Assembly: GCF_020623625.1 (NCBI RefSeq)
Contig: NC_060202.1
Coordinates: forward strand, 248,001 to 312,000
DNA length: 64,000 nt
From: Saccharomycodes ludwigii
Taxonomy: Eukaryota > Ascomycota > Saccharomycetes > Saccharomycodales > Saccharomycodaceae
Reading direction: 5' to 3'
The notes beneath the pieces are model-generated. The model was not told the DNA's origin and searched no databases. It saw only the letters and a list, made by a program, of their open reading frames with translations. The first letter of the stretch is position 1. Each line of letters begins with the position of its first letter. Shown here one piece after another: positions 46,386 to 56,161 of this stretch. A program made the position numbers and the translations under genes.

Positions 46386-46836
46386 TTTTATTTATTTATA
46401 TACAATCTCTTGTTTATTTTTTTCTGTTGTCAATGGTTATTATTATATTATGTTATTCAATTTCTTTGGTGTTTCTCAAATAAATAAATGATTAATCTAA
46501 CTTTGAATTGATGAAAAAAAAAAAATATTGTCAAAGGAAAAGAAACACTTTTTTTTTTTTTTTTTATTTTTATTTTTTGCCACCAAAAATATATATAAAG
46601 TACACAATATACATACATATTATATCTATCATCAACGATCCGGGTAGAGTTTTCCTAATATAAAAACAGCAAGTAAATTAAATAAATTGAACAATTCAGT
46701 CAAACTTTTGTTATTCTCACAACTTTGTTAATTAACCAAGGCACTTTTCTCGTAAAAGAATAGTGTTGATCTTGCTCATTTTTTGAAAACAAGTTGTTTA
46801 CCATAAACTTCAAAGACTATGTAATATTTCTTTCCT

Positions 46837-46873
<37 letters not shown>

Positions 46874-46977
46874 TGCATATATAATAACTAGAGAATTAAA
46901 AAAAAAAAAAAAATAGACGAGCTATCAAAAATAAAAGGAAACACAGTATACAAAGAAAAAAAAAAGAAGATATAAAC
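46386..46977. other. Divergent promoter PRE9 / URN1
   Basis: No gene. It contains the PACE element (46576-46584), an ATCCGGGTA motif (46638-46646) about 253 bases from PRE9 and 332 from URN1, T runs near 46549-46565 and 46839-46868, and an A-rich URN1 leader. Confidence 0.65.
46576..46584 (-). promoter_or_regulatory. PACE (Rpn4) element of PRE9
   Basis: TTTGCCACC on the plus strand is a perfect reverse complement of GGTGGCAAA, the proteasome-associated control element bound by Rpn4. It sits about 191 bases before the PRE9 ATG, the usual distance for proteasome genes. Confidence 0.85.
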
Positions 46978-47916
46978 ATGTTTAAAAGACGAAAACTATT
47001 AATTGCAACAGAGTATAACGACAGTGATTCGTCAGTATCATCTGATGATGACAAGGATAAAGAAGAACATATAGTTTTAATAAAAAAAAAACCAACAATA
47101 GCAAAGCATGAGGCCGAAAGAATAGAACAACACGACTCTGTTAATAATCCCGCAGAAACAGGACGTAAGGCTAATTCTTCTTCTAAAGCTAATATCGCTA
47201 GGACAAAACCTGTTGATGTCGACCACGAAAGCACCAAGTTGCCAGATAATTTACAGGAAAATCTATTCAAAATATTTGAAAACAATGATTTAAATCCATA
47301 TGGTGCATACGAATCTGAACTTAAAAAAGTTTTTGTCGAACCATTGGTTTCTTTAAGTAAATCTGAAGATATTGAAAAGATATTTGACATATGGTGTATT
47401 TCAAAAGTATCCAATGCTGGTAATGGGAATGATTTTAAAGATGAAAACGGTCATCAAGTTCGAAATTATTCCAAATATCATGACATAGCGGAACATGTAG
47501 CTAACTTTAAACCTCTAACTAAAACAACAATTTTTTATGATATTGCACAAAAAAATAGATATTTATTTGAAAACACAAAGGGGAATGATAATAACAATAA
47601 TGGTGCAAATACAATAACACTAAAACAAAAGAAAGAATTTGTGTCCAGACTACTATACTACTATAAATATGTAAGTTTAGGTGATAGAAAGAATATTTTT
47701 ATAAAGCTATTACAAAGATATAAAAGCAGATTTAATTTAAAGACGCCATTGGATTCGAAAACACGGGATAAACAAGCGATCATAGAACAACTATTGAAAA
47801 TTGAGGATGCTGTCTTGGTTATCCATGGTAAGAATTCGGAATTGCAGAATAATATACATTATTATGTGTTATCTGTCAAAGACAAATATGATACAATATT
47901 AGAATTTGTAAAGTAA
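46978..47916 (+). CDS. URN1: Urn1-like pre-mRNA splicing factor, short form without WW domain
   Basis: The 312-residue protein aligns with the C-terminal two thirds of S. cerevisiae Urn1 (465). It has an acidic Ser/Asp segment (about 14-35), the FF domain region (about 90-145: ENLFKIFENNDLNPYGAYESELKKVF...IFDIWC), then YSKYHDIAEHVANF and KKEFVSRLLYYYKYVSLGDRKNIF, which mirror PTKYHYLAQIVANA and QDKFVSQLLFYYKTFDLEQRKEIF of Urn1. The N-terminal WW domain of S. cerevisiae Urn1 is absent, and none is visible in the upstream DNA. Position between PRE9 and CAF130 fits YPR152C. The stop is only 59 bases from the CAF130 stop (convergent). Confidence 0.85.
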   Translation: MFKRRKLLIATEYNDSDSSVSSDDDKDKEEHIVLIKKKPTIAKHEAERIEQHDSVNNPAETGRKANSSSKANIARTKPVDVDHESTKLPDNLQENLFKIFENNDLNPYGAYESELKKVFVEPLVSLSKSEDIEKIFDIWCISKVSNAGNGNDFKDENGHQVRNYSKYHDIAEHVANFKPLTKTTIFYDIAQKNRYLFENTKGNDNNNNGANTITLKQKKEFVSRLLYYYKYVSLGDRKNIFIKLLQRYKSRFNLKTPLDSKTRDKQAIIEQLLKIEDAVLVIHGKNSELQNNIHYYVLSVKDKYDTILEFVK

Positions 47917-47975
47917 CAATGCATTGGGGGAGGGGAAAGTAACTATATATAAAAAAAAAATAAAAGTATAATTAT

Positions 47976-50900
47976 TCAAATAAAATCTTTGATGGGTCTA
48001 TCAGTGACTGTTTTCAACGGTTTAATTTTCGTTCCCCTGAAAACAATTTTTCTTCCATGGATATTCGGGTGCTTACTAACGGAATGCTTCTTTACATAAT
48101 GCTCCCATAGTTTTTTAGAAGTTCCCTCAGGAACCAAGTTCATTAATAAAGCATCATATTTAGATAAATTTACTATATGTTCCTTTTCAAAAGTATCAGA
48201 ACTTTTTTTTCCGTCTTTTCTCATATTTTTCCTCTTGTTGTTGTTGTTGTTGTTGTTGTTGTTATCATCATCATCATCATCATCATCATCTTCCACTAAT
48301 TCTTGATCATAATACCACCCGGTTTTCATTATATTATCTACGATTTTTTCATTGGAATAATCAACAGCCACTTCCATTTGCGAGGTTAGCAATTTCAGTT
48401 TTAATTTAAAAAAAATAGTATGTGCTTGAGGACAAACTCCGAAAAATTGTATCAAAACAGTGTTAAACTCCCAAAAACATGCAGTGCTCTTAGTGTCGTG
48501 AAAATCGATTAAATCTTTATTTAGCCAACCCCATAACATAACACAAATCACCTTCATAAGATTCATAAAAGTGGATGCCATACTATGGAATTCTTTAGCA
48601 GCATCGTCTTCATCATTTATCTCCCCGATTTCATACTCATCAACCCACGAAGATAATGCTAAGTTGAAAAACTTTGTTCCCGATGTGATTAATTCACAAA
48701 TTAACATTTTCAATTCTAGCTCACTTAAGTTTACAGAACCTTGTCTTGAAAATGGATATAATTCTTCCACATCATCATTGCTGATATCTAAGTTTGGTAG
48801 CAAGGCCGCTTCCATTTTAGTAAACTCTTTATCTACTTCTGTGTTATCAGGAGTAGCAGTATCATTGTCATTAACAATTCTTCTAACATTTTCTGCTTTA
48901 TCACTATCAAGATTATTTTTCGCATCCTGCTCATTGTCACATGCATTATTTTTAGCAATCACAGCAGTGCTAAAAATCTCATCCTTATTTTTGGATTTTG
49001 TTTCACTTTCTTGTTGTTTTCTCTCTCTTTGTTGCTGGGGTAACAATGGCAGTCCTCTCATGCCAATAGATAGTTGATAAATGTATTTCAATATTATAAA
49101 ATTCAGTTCAAAATGGGTTAAGAACCAAATCAAAGTTCTTCTGTAACCAGCACACATAAACATTTCATCTAGCATTCTATAAGTTAATTTATCATTGTGT
49201 GCCAACATTTTGCTAAAATTATCTGGGTTGTCATTCCAGAAATCAAAAACATATTTTGACAAAAACTCCTCTTCAGTTTTGGTGTGGTCTATTACTCCAT
49301 CCAGACATAGACTAGTGCGTAATACATGTTCTTCTTGTTCTCTTTTAATAGCAGTGGCCAATGTTTTCAATATGAAGGTTATATCTTCTTTGGCAACTAA
49401 GGATTCACTACTAGCCTTAACTAATAGTTTTTGCATTTTATCTTTAACTTTCAAATCTCTTGAAAATTGATAATCCGGCGTATAATAGAAGTTACTTCCT
49501 CTAACTATATCCCTCCAATCTGTCCCATTAAAATCGATTTCTGTTCTATCATTTTTAAAATTATTATTGCTGGAACGTATATTTGCGGTCAGTTTTATAT
49601 TCTCAATATCTAGTTCATCATCATTATCAATGTCATCCTCATCCTCATCTGGATTGTTCAAAGAAAACCCTTCATCATCAAAGATGCAATCACATCTTTT
49701 ATAATATCCAATAAACTCAAATTCATCTCCCTCCACTGAGTCCTCTGTGTCTTCGTTATAATCATCAAATTCTGAATCAAACATATATTTAACATCCTCA
49801 TCAAATCTATCGTCCAAGGTAATTCTAAACAGTAATTCTCCTAAAAACTCAGAATCCTCTTGGTTCCCCAACAATGTTGTGCAACTGCCAAATGTTTTTA
49901 AATCACAATACAAGGCACCCATACTCAATTTTCTACCATGCGGTGACATAAAAAAGTTAAACGGTTCATGTTTAAAATCGTGTACATGCTGCGTGGGTAA
50001 AAATCCGTTTAAAACAGACGCCAAACAGGACCTCCAGGCACTTGTACCTCTAATACAAGCTTTGACGACCAATGGTGTGTTATATGTTTCAACTTCCTCT
50101 TCATATCTGTCTAGTTCCAAACCTAGCATTATACAAACGGTTAATCTATACCAAACTTCTAAAAATTGTAAAGAAAAGGGGTTCAATTGAATAGGTGGAT
50201 AACCACCATCATTGTTCTCAGGTTCTTCAGCTACATTGTATAATTGATAAATAGTATATGTGGATAAGATACCAATCATATAAAGTAATTCTAAGTCTTG
50301 CGTATTAAAATATGTGGGACACCACTCATTCAAATGTGATTTCCAGTGTTTATCAGTATTATCTATGTCTTCATTTATTTCACTCAATTTCAATAACTTT
50401 AAAAGTTGTTTAATAATCAAACTTAGGGTAAAACAGACCTCAAATCTCCAAATATCAAAATTTATAGGCTTGTTAACGGATCCTTCGGGATATATCGAGG
50501 CTACAAACATATTACTTAACAAATCAATGGATATAACATGCTTATCATTAGGAGGTGGCTGTGTTACAGGATCTACTAAAGCGCTTATATTAATAATATA
50601 TTTTCTCATGTATGGAATATTAACCAATCCTGAAGTTAACAAAGCTGCTATTATGTTATGTCTTTTACAAGGTGATACCATAGGTTTCAACTCTCCGTCA
50701 TTTGTAATGTCAAATTGGTAGATATATTCGTCATCATATTCATCGTTAGGATGTTGTTTTTCATCACCGAGACTCTCAAAAGTTTCATCAACATCATCAG
50801 TGTTAATAGATAAAGCATTATTAGGATCATATGATATATCTTTTTCAAGTTCATAATCATAATCATCATCACCATTATCATCATCATCTTCTTCTCCTTC

Positions 50901-51833
50901 TCCCTCTTCGTTGTTACCATTTTTATTATTAAAGTCTGGATATTTTAAAAATTTCCCTTTGAAGTCTGTAAATCTATTTTTCAAAATATTAATAATATCT
51001 AGTTTTATACCGTCATTCTCATCACCATCATATACATTATTCAAAAAAGTAGCATATGTTTTTAAAATAAGTTTGCTTTCTTGGTGTGTTACACTTGTCT
51101 CGTAGGGGTTAAATATACCCGAACGCAAAAAAGACTCTAGACATTCTTTTAGTTTTGATTTAATTGCGTTTGTATCGTTATTAAATATTTTTTTCTTGAG
51201 AATCGGATCGTAGATGGTTATGAAAAAATCCATTATAGGGTTATACAGCTGGTCATGATCTTCCTTTGGCTCTTTTTTCTCAACTTTGTTAAGATAAATA
51301 GTTGTCAAGTGATCTTTTAGACATTGCAAATCTTTTGCATAAGAACTATCTATGTTTTCATCCATATTATCAAAGATTATCTCTATTAATTGATTCTGAT
51401 AGGTATTTATATAACTGTTTAAACTTGGGACAGAAAGTGGAGAAATGGTATTAAAAAAAAATTGGAAAATACAACATAAAATTGATTTATGATGAGTTAC
51501 CCAAAAGTTTTGTATGAATGAGTTCAATTCATTATGATAGTTTGTTAATACAACCAATCTTCTATAGGTGAAGGAATTGGTATTGGTCCAATGGAGAAAC
51601 GTAGTGTTGATAACAGAAGGTTTTTGCTGACACTTTGTATATTTATTTAAACGATCCACAATATCTAAGCCTACATTTGTGAAAAATAAGGTTTCTAATA
51701 ATTTATGTAATAAATGGTCGGTATTTGGTTCTCTAACATTGATCTTTTGTGGTGTATTGAAGTTATCAGATATTAATTTATTAGCACCAGCACTATTGAA
51801 ATTATTAGTCGGGGATTTTTTTTTCTTAGTCAT
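47976..51833 (-). CDS. CAF130: CCR4-NOT complex subunit Caf130
   Basis: A fungal-specific subunit of the Ccr4-Not deadenylase/transcription complex, known in S. cerevisiae to link Not1 to co-translational recognition of nascent ribosomal proteins. The 1285 residues are longer than S. cerevisiae Caf130 (1122), partly from acidic inserts (about 305-335) and a poly-Asp/poly-Asn tract near residues 1175-1200 encoded by TGT/ATC repeats at 48236-48295. The C-terminus (VPEGTSKKLWEHYVKKHSV ... RPIKDFI) is compact and basic. I recognise it mainly from position (YGR134W beside PRE9) and size, with modest recall of motifs such as RGTSAWRSCLASVLNG (about 599-614). Confidence 0.8.
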   Translation of the reverse strand: MTKKKKSPTNNFNSAGANKLISDNFNTPQKINVREPNTDHLLHKLLETLFFTNVGLDIVDRLNKYTKCQQKPSVINTTFLHWTNTNSFTYRRLVVLTNYHNELNSFIQNFWVTHHKSILCCIFQFFFNTISPLSVPSLNSYINTYQNQLIEIIFDNMDENIDSSYAKDLQCLKDHLTTIYLNKVEKKEPKEDHDQLYNPIMDFFITIYDPILKKKIFNNDTNAIKSKLKECLESFLRSGIFNPYETSVTHQESKLILKTYATFLNNVYDGDENDGIKLDIINILKNRFTDFKGKFLKYPDFNNKNGNNEEGEGEEDDDDNGDDDYDYELEKDISYDPNNALSINTDDVDETFESLGDEKQHPNDEYDDEYIYQFDITNDGELKPMVSPCKRHNIIAALLTSGLVNIPYMRKYIINISALVDPVTQPPPNDKHVISIDLLSNMFVASIYPEGSVNKPINFDIWRFEVCFTLSLIIKQLLKLLKLSEINEDIDNTDKHWKSHLNEWCPTYFNTQDLELLYMIGILSTYTIYQLYNVAEEPENNDGGYPPIQLNPFSLQFLEVWYRLTVCIMLGLELDRYEEEVETYNTPLVVKACIRGTSAWRSCLASVLNGFLPTQHVHDFKHEPFNFFMSPHGRKLSMGALYCDLKTFGSCTTLLGNQEDSEFLGELLFRITLDDRFDEDVKYMFDSEFDDYNEDTEDSVEGDEFEFIGYYKRCDCIFDDEGFSLNNPDEDEDDIDNDDELDIENIKLTANIRSSNNNFKNDRTEIDFNGTDWRDIVRGSNFYYTPDYQFSRDLKVKDKMQKLLVKASSESLVAKEDITFILKTLATAIKREQEEHVLRTSLCLDGVIDHTKTEEEFLSKYVFDFWNDNPDNFSKMLAHNDKLTYRMLDEMFMCAGYRRTLIWFLTHFELNFIILKYIYQLSIGMRGLPLLPQQQRERKQQESETKSKNKDEIFSTAVIAKNNACDNEQDAKNNLDSDKAENVRRIVNDNDTATPDNTEVDKEFTKMEAALLPNLDISNDDVEELYPFSRQGSVNLSELELKMLICELITSGTKFFNLALSSWVDEYEIGEINDEDDAAKEFHSMASTFMNLMKVICVMLWGWLNKDLIDFHDTKSTACFWEFNTVLIQFFGVCPQAHTIFFKLKLKLLTSQMEVAVDYSNEKIVDNIMKTGWYYDQELVEDDDDDDDDDNNNNNNNNNKRKNMRKDGKKSSDTFEKEHIVNLSKYDALLMNLVPEGTSKKLWEHYVKKHSVSKHPNIHGRKIVFRGTKIKPLKTVTDRPIKDFI

Positions 51834-52493
51834 CTTATACCTGGTATTATTTATTTATTTATTTATTTATTTAAATTATTAATAATTCAAGAAGAGAAAC
51901 GGAAAAGATATTAAAATTAATGTTATTATGAACATTTTGTAATATTGAATTAAAAAAAAAACAAAAAAAAAAAAAAAAAAAAAAAAACTAGTTATCCGAT
52001 GAATATCCGAAACACAAAGGCGGACTATTGATAATTTCAGTAAATAAAGGAAAAAACAAAAAAAAAAAATAATCATTCAAGAATTTTAATAATTTGCTAT
52101 ATTGTTTTTACCGATAAAATTCTGCTTCTTATCATTAAAAGCATGGGGAAAGTGAGGGTTATATTTTTAGTTTTCATCCGAGGGATAAAACGATGGGGTA
52201 ATAAAAAAAAAAAAAAAAACATAGCGTTATCTTTTATCTTTTTTAGGGGTGCATTGTAATTTGTTGACTTAGTTGCAATTACTTACTCACACTTTTATAA
52301 ACACAAAAAAAATCTATCTTTATTAATTAGATAAATACTTCAATTATTATTTATTTGTTAAATAACAAAGCAATAAAAGCCAAATATAAATAACTCGTCA
52401 CAGTCTCTTTTATTTCCCCATCTTTTCTAAAAAAGAGGAAACAAAAAAAAAAAAAGGAAAATAAAACCAAATATATTTTTTTTTATTATACTC
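51834..52493. other. Divergent promoter CAF130 / SUE1
   Basis: No gene. (TTTA)n next to the CAF130 start, an A run near 51951-51986, another A run near 52203-52219, and a T/A-rich SUE1 leader. In S. cerevisiae PEX4 (YGR133W) would be expected between CAF130 and PHB1; it is not here. Confidence 0.55.
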
Positions 52494-53458
52494 ATGCCAT
52501 CACTTGCCTTTAAAAGATCTATGCATTCAACTTTCAAATGCAATTTTTTAAACAATAAGAAATATGTAAAATTACCATACATACCACCAACACACACCAC
52601 TGCATATTTGGAAGTGGATGAATTGAAAAGAGATATATTGTACAGTGGTTACAGGCCAATGTCATATCCCATAGGTAATTTTAATTCCAATACTAATACT
52701 AGTTATCCAAATTATCATTCTTATTATGATAAAAGTAACGCAACAGTTACAACAACAAACATTTCTCATCCACTAAATCAAAATCCTTCTAAAAATATCA
52801 CTGAAAGAAGCACAACTGCCACTGGAAAGCCAATATTTCAAAAATTACTACACACTATTCAAGCATTACAAAAGAAAGATCAGCAAAAAAAAAAGACAAA
52901 AGCATTGGGAGTTTATCTACTAATACTAGAAATGACGGAAGAGCACAATTATTCGATAAAATTATGAAAGGTGGCGCACAAGCGACTGGTGGAATTGGTA
53001 CAGTTGGATGTTCGCCATTATTCAAATACTCACCACAAATACCATCTTCTATTATGTTGGTTGCCAATAATTATCATATAGTCGGCGCTGTTTCCTGTAT
53101 GTTCATGGAATATGATCCTATTTGGAGCAAAGTTGATAAAAATTTAATAAAAAAAATAAAACCGTACGAACTGATTAGAAATAAGTATGGTACTGTTTTT
53201 AACAAAGGACTTAGGAAGAAAAGAAGCACCATTATGGATTTAATTAATGAAAATGGAGGGAATACAGTTCCAAAATTAAGTTCTAATAAGAAAGTAACAA
53301 AAAACTCGCATGAGTTGGGTGAAAAAACAATTTGTAGTAATACCCCGAATAAAAATGAAAAAGCAACAGCAGCAGCAGCAGCAACAACAGAAGAAGAAGA
53401 AATTGATCAAAATATTATATATTTCCTTAACCACTTAAAAAATTCTTCAACCAAATAA
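52494..53458 (+). CDS. SUE1: Sue1/Pet20-domain mitochondrial protein, reading frame interrupted at an A run
   Basis: Two overlapping frames cover one gene. The first (from 52494) has a likely mitochondrial presequence and the Pet20-type block VDELKRDILYSGYRPMSYPI (about residues 44-63). The second frame carries the rest: LFKYSPQIPSSIM...YHIVGAVSCMFMEYDPIWSKVDKNLIKKIKPYELI. The switch falls in a 10-A run at 52885-52894; one base more or two fewer would join them into about 321 residues. Coding character downstream of the run clearly follows the second frame before its first ATG (SLSTNTRNDGRAQLFDKI). In S. cerevisiae Sue1 (YPR151C) is needed to degrade unstable cytochrome c. Sequencing error, strain lesion or slippage are all possible. 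Confidence 0.78.
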
Positions 53459-53977
53459 AAGTACAATCAAATAAAAAAAACCATTATATAAACATATTTT
53501 TGCTATCGATTATTTGTTTAAGATCATAATTAACATTATTTACCTTTATTCATTAATTTTTATCTAGCTTATGATTTTTCTTTTTTTATTGTGTATTTTT
53601 TGTGCGACTGGTTGTATATGTTAGAAATGTATGCTATTCTTTGCCCATTTTTAGGGCTTTTTATTAAAGACATTTCCCATATATTAATGTGTTTACCCGA
53701 ACATTGTATTTTTTTTTTTGTTTCTTATTTTTAGTCTCCTTTTTTTTATTTTTTATTTTTTTTATTTTTTATTGAGCATGTAGTTTATTCTTTTTATGTC
53801 CACTGTTACAACTGTTTTACTGGGCTTTCAACATCAATATTATTTGACAGCTTTTTTGCCACTTAAATATTCTAAAACCTTTTTTTTTTTTTTTTTTTTC
53901 TTTTTATTTTCTTCTTTATTCTAGGAAAAGTTTGCCTTTTCTAAATACAACCCAAAAACTTTAAAGCAGTACCAACC
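53459..53977. other. SUE1 3' region and PHB1 promoter
   Basis: No gene. A Reb1-type TTACCCG lies at 53693-53699, about 280 bases before the PHB1 start; T runs at about 53880-53899 precede the PHB1 leader. Confidence 0.55.
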
Positions 53978-54820
53978 ATGTCGAGGATAGCAGAAATTCT
54001 GGCTAAATTAGCAATTCCAGCAGCAATCACAATTTCCCTAGTTGAATCATCAATGTATGATGTTCAAGGTGGTTCTCGGGCAGTTATATTTGATAGATTA
54101 TCAGGTGTGAAATCTCAAGTTGTTGGAGAAGGTACACATTTTTTGGTTCCATGGCTACAGAAGCCTATTATATTTGATGTTAGGACCAAGCCCAAAAGTA
54201 TTGCTACAAATACAGGGACCAAAGATTTACAGATGGTTAGCTTAACATTAAGAGTTTTACACAGACCAGATGTAGGTAGATTACCCATTATTTACCAAAC
54301 TTTAGGCTCAGATTACGCTGAAAGAGTTTTGCCATCTATTGGAAACGAAGTTTTAAAAAGTATTGTTGCCCAATTTGATGCAGCTGAATTGATTACCCAA
54401 AGAGAAACTGTATCTCAAAGAATTGCCCAAGAATTAAGCTTAAGGAGCTCTGAATTTAATATTAGGTTGGAAGATGTTTCTATTACCCATATGACGTTTG
54501 GTAATGATTTCACCAAAGCTGTTGAACAAAAGCAAATTGCACAACAAGAAGCTGAACGTGCTAAGTTTTTAGTTGATAAGGCTGAGCAAGAAAGACAAGC
54601 TGCTGTTATTAGAGCTGAGGGTGAAGCTGAGGCTGCTGAACATATTAGCAAAGCATTGAGTAAAGCTGGTGATGGATTACTATTGATTAGAAGATTGGAA
54701 GCCTCAAAAGAGATTGCTTCCACTTTGGCTAGTTCTGGTAATGTGACCTATTTACCAAGTGGTGCTAATGGTACTAATGAAGGTACTCCCAATAGTTTAT
54801 TACTAAACATAGGACGCTGA
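53978..54820 (+). CDS. PHB1: Prohibitin 1
   Basis: An inner-mitochondrial-membrane scaffold that forms ring complexes with Phb2 and stabilises newly made membrane proteins. The 280 residues match S. cerevisiae Phb1 (287). An N-terminal hydrophobic anchor (about 7-27) is followed by the PHB/SPFH domain (GGSRAVIFDRLSGVK; GEGTHFLVPWLQKPIIFDVRTKPKS; GTKDLQMVSLTLRVLHRPDV), a coiled coil (about 175-240, AVEQKQIAQQEAERAKFLVDKAEQERQ) and the conserved end NSLLLNIGR. Confidence 0.98.
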   Translation: MSRIAEILAKLAIPAAITISLVESSMYDVQGGSRAVIFDRLSGVKSQVVGEGTHFLVPWLQKPIIFDVRTKPKSIATNTGTKDLQMVSLTLRVLHRPDVGRLPIIYQTLGSDYAERVLPSIGNEVLKSIVAQFDAAELITQRETVSQRIAQELSLRSSEFNIRLEDVSITHMTFGNDFTKAVEQKQIAQQEAERAKFLVDKAEQERQAAVIRAEGEAEAAEHISKALSKAGDGLLLIRRLEASKEIASTLASSGNVTYLPSGANGTNEGTPNSLLLNIGR

Positions 54821-55591
54821 ATTTTTTTTTTATTTATTTTTTTTAAAGTAATATAGCTATATATAATAATAATAATAATAATAAATTCCTGTGAATAGAT
54901 GAAATGTTATCTGTGTTTAAAATTAGATATAAAGTCCAAAAGAGAGCCTAATAGTTTGCTGAAAAAGGGAGGGGGAAAAAAAAAAGGAAAATAATTAACT
55001 ATATTACACATCTTAAAAGGTGTCAGTGCCTATACAAATAAGATAAATATGAATTTATTATTTATAAGTATTAAAAGAGCCAATCACAATCTGTGAATGA
55101 TAAAAAATAATAGCAAAAATTTACTTGATAAAAAAAAAGAAAATGGTTGAGTTATAATAAATTAATAATAATACGGCTGATAATAAATTGAATTAGGAAG
55201 AAAAAAGAAAAAAAAAAAAAAAAAAGGAAAAAAAAAATTAATTAATTAAAAATAAATTATTATTATTGTTGTTACTATCATGACCATTAGTATTATTAAT
55301 CACAATAATAACAAACAGAATAACAATAAAAAGAAGAGAATAATAACGACAATAATAATAATAATAAAAGCCAAAAGGCTTCTGGAAACAAAAACAAAAA
55401 AAAAATATATATTAATAAAAATAAAATTATAATCCAACAAAGGAGGAGGAAGGGAGGGGGGGTATTGCATTTTATAAAATTTATTTTTTTCTACTTGAAA
55501 CAAAGTACCAATTACATTTCTCTTTTCATTTTTTTTTTTTTTTTTTTCTTTTTTTTCTTTTTTTCCTGAAATTTTGTTTTAAACTTTTAAA
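54821..55591. other. Convergent region PHB1 / FHN1
   Basis: No gene. (AAT)n near 54865-54883, A runs near 55206-55225, (AAT)n near 55351-55367, a G-rich spot near 55441-55462 and T runs near 55530-55565 just past the FHN1 stop. Confidence 0.55.
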
Positions 55592-56161
55592 TTAAACTTG
55601 AGAAATGGTTGGACCACCAGAAGTTGTTGGAACACCGCCAGTTGGAATGCCACCAACTGGAGCAGTAGTTCTTTTTCTGCCCAGACCACCACCAAAGGAA
55701 CCAAAGGCACCGGTAGTCACTAAGGAAATCAAATCCATAATTAATTTAACCAAAAAGATAAAGAAGGAAAAATATAAAAATGCAGTGGAAGCTTGAGCCT
55801 TTCTACATCTATCAGTGGAACCTTGCATAATAGAATTGGAATCTAAATAACTTTGGTTAGTACAGGAGTGTGTTCTAGTACCAACAGCCAAGGCAGTAGC
55901 TGCGGCAAAGGTGAACACAAAATTCAAAAAGTCTAAAACAACTAGAATGATAGGCCAAGCAAATGCAGTAAAGAAATTAGCTAAAATGGCATAAAAGGAG
56001 TCAAAAAGCAAACCAAAGGCAGCAGTGAAAATACAAAAGTTAACCCTAGGAGAATGGTTTCCAGACTCAGAGGTAGCAATTAAAGAGCCAATTAAACCTA
56101 GAATGATAACTAAAAACATAAAGTTAACTACACGTAACGAATTGTCTACTATTGATAACAT
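55592..56161 (-). CDS. Nce102/Fhn1-family eisosome membrane protein (MARVEL-like, four helices)
   Basis: A tetraspan plasma-membrane protein of eisosomes/MCC patches; S. cerevisiae Nce102 senses sphingolipid state and organises the patches. The 189 residues (Nce102 has 173) show four helices: about 9-29, 40-62, 68-90 and 126-150. The Cys-containing loop (TRTHSCTNQSYLDSNSIMQGSTDRCRKAQAS) matches the family pattern. The Gly/Thr/Pro-rich tail is the least conserved part. It is the single counterpart of FHN1 (YGR131W) and NCE102 (YPR149W), and is divergent from YGR130C, another eisosome component. Confidence 0.93.
   Translation of the reverse strand: MLSIVDNSLRVVNFMFLVIILGLIGSLIATSESGNHSPRVNFCIFTAAFGLLFDSFYAILANFFTAFAWPIILVVLDFLNFVFTFAAATALAVGTRTHSCTNQSYLDSNSIMQGSTDRCRKAQASTAFLYFSFFIFLVKLIMDLISLVTTGAFGSFGGGLGRKRTTAPVGGIPTGGVPTTSGGPTISQV

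Noticed and set aside
46896-47414. 172-codon frame antisense to URN1
   Set aside because: Lies opposite conserved URN1 coding sequence and ends in a poly-Phe artefact of an A run.
52964-53458. A separate second gene downstream of SUE1 starting at the internal ATG
   Set aside because: Coding character in this frame starts before that ATG, and both parts belong to one Pet20-type protein.
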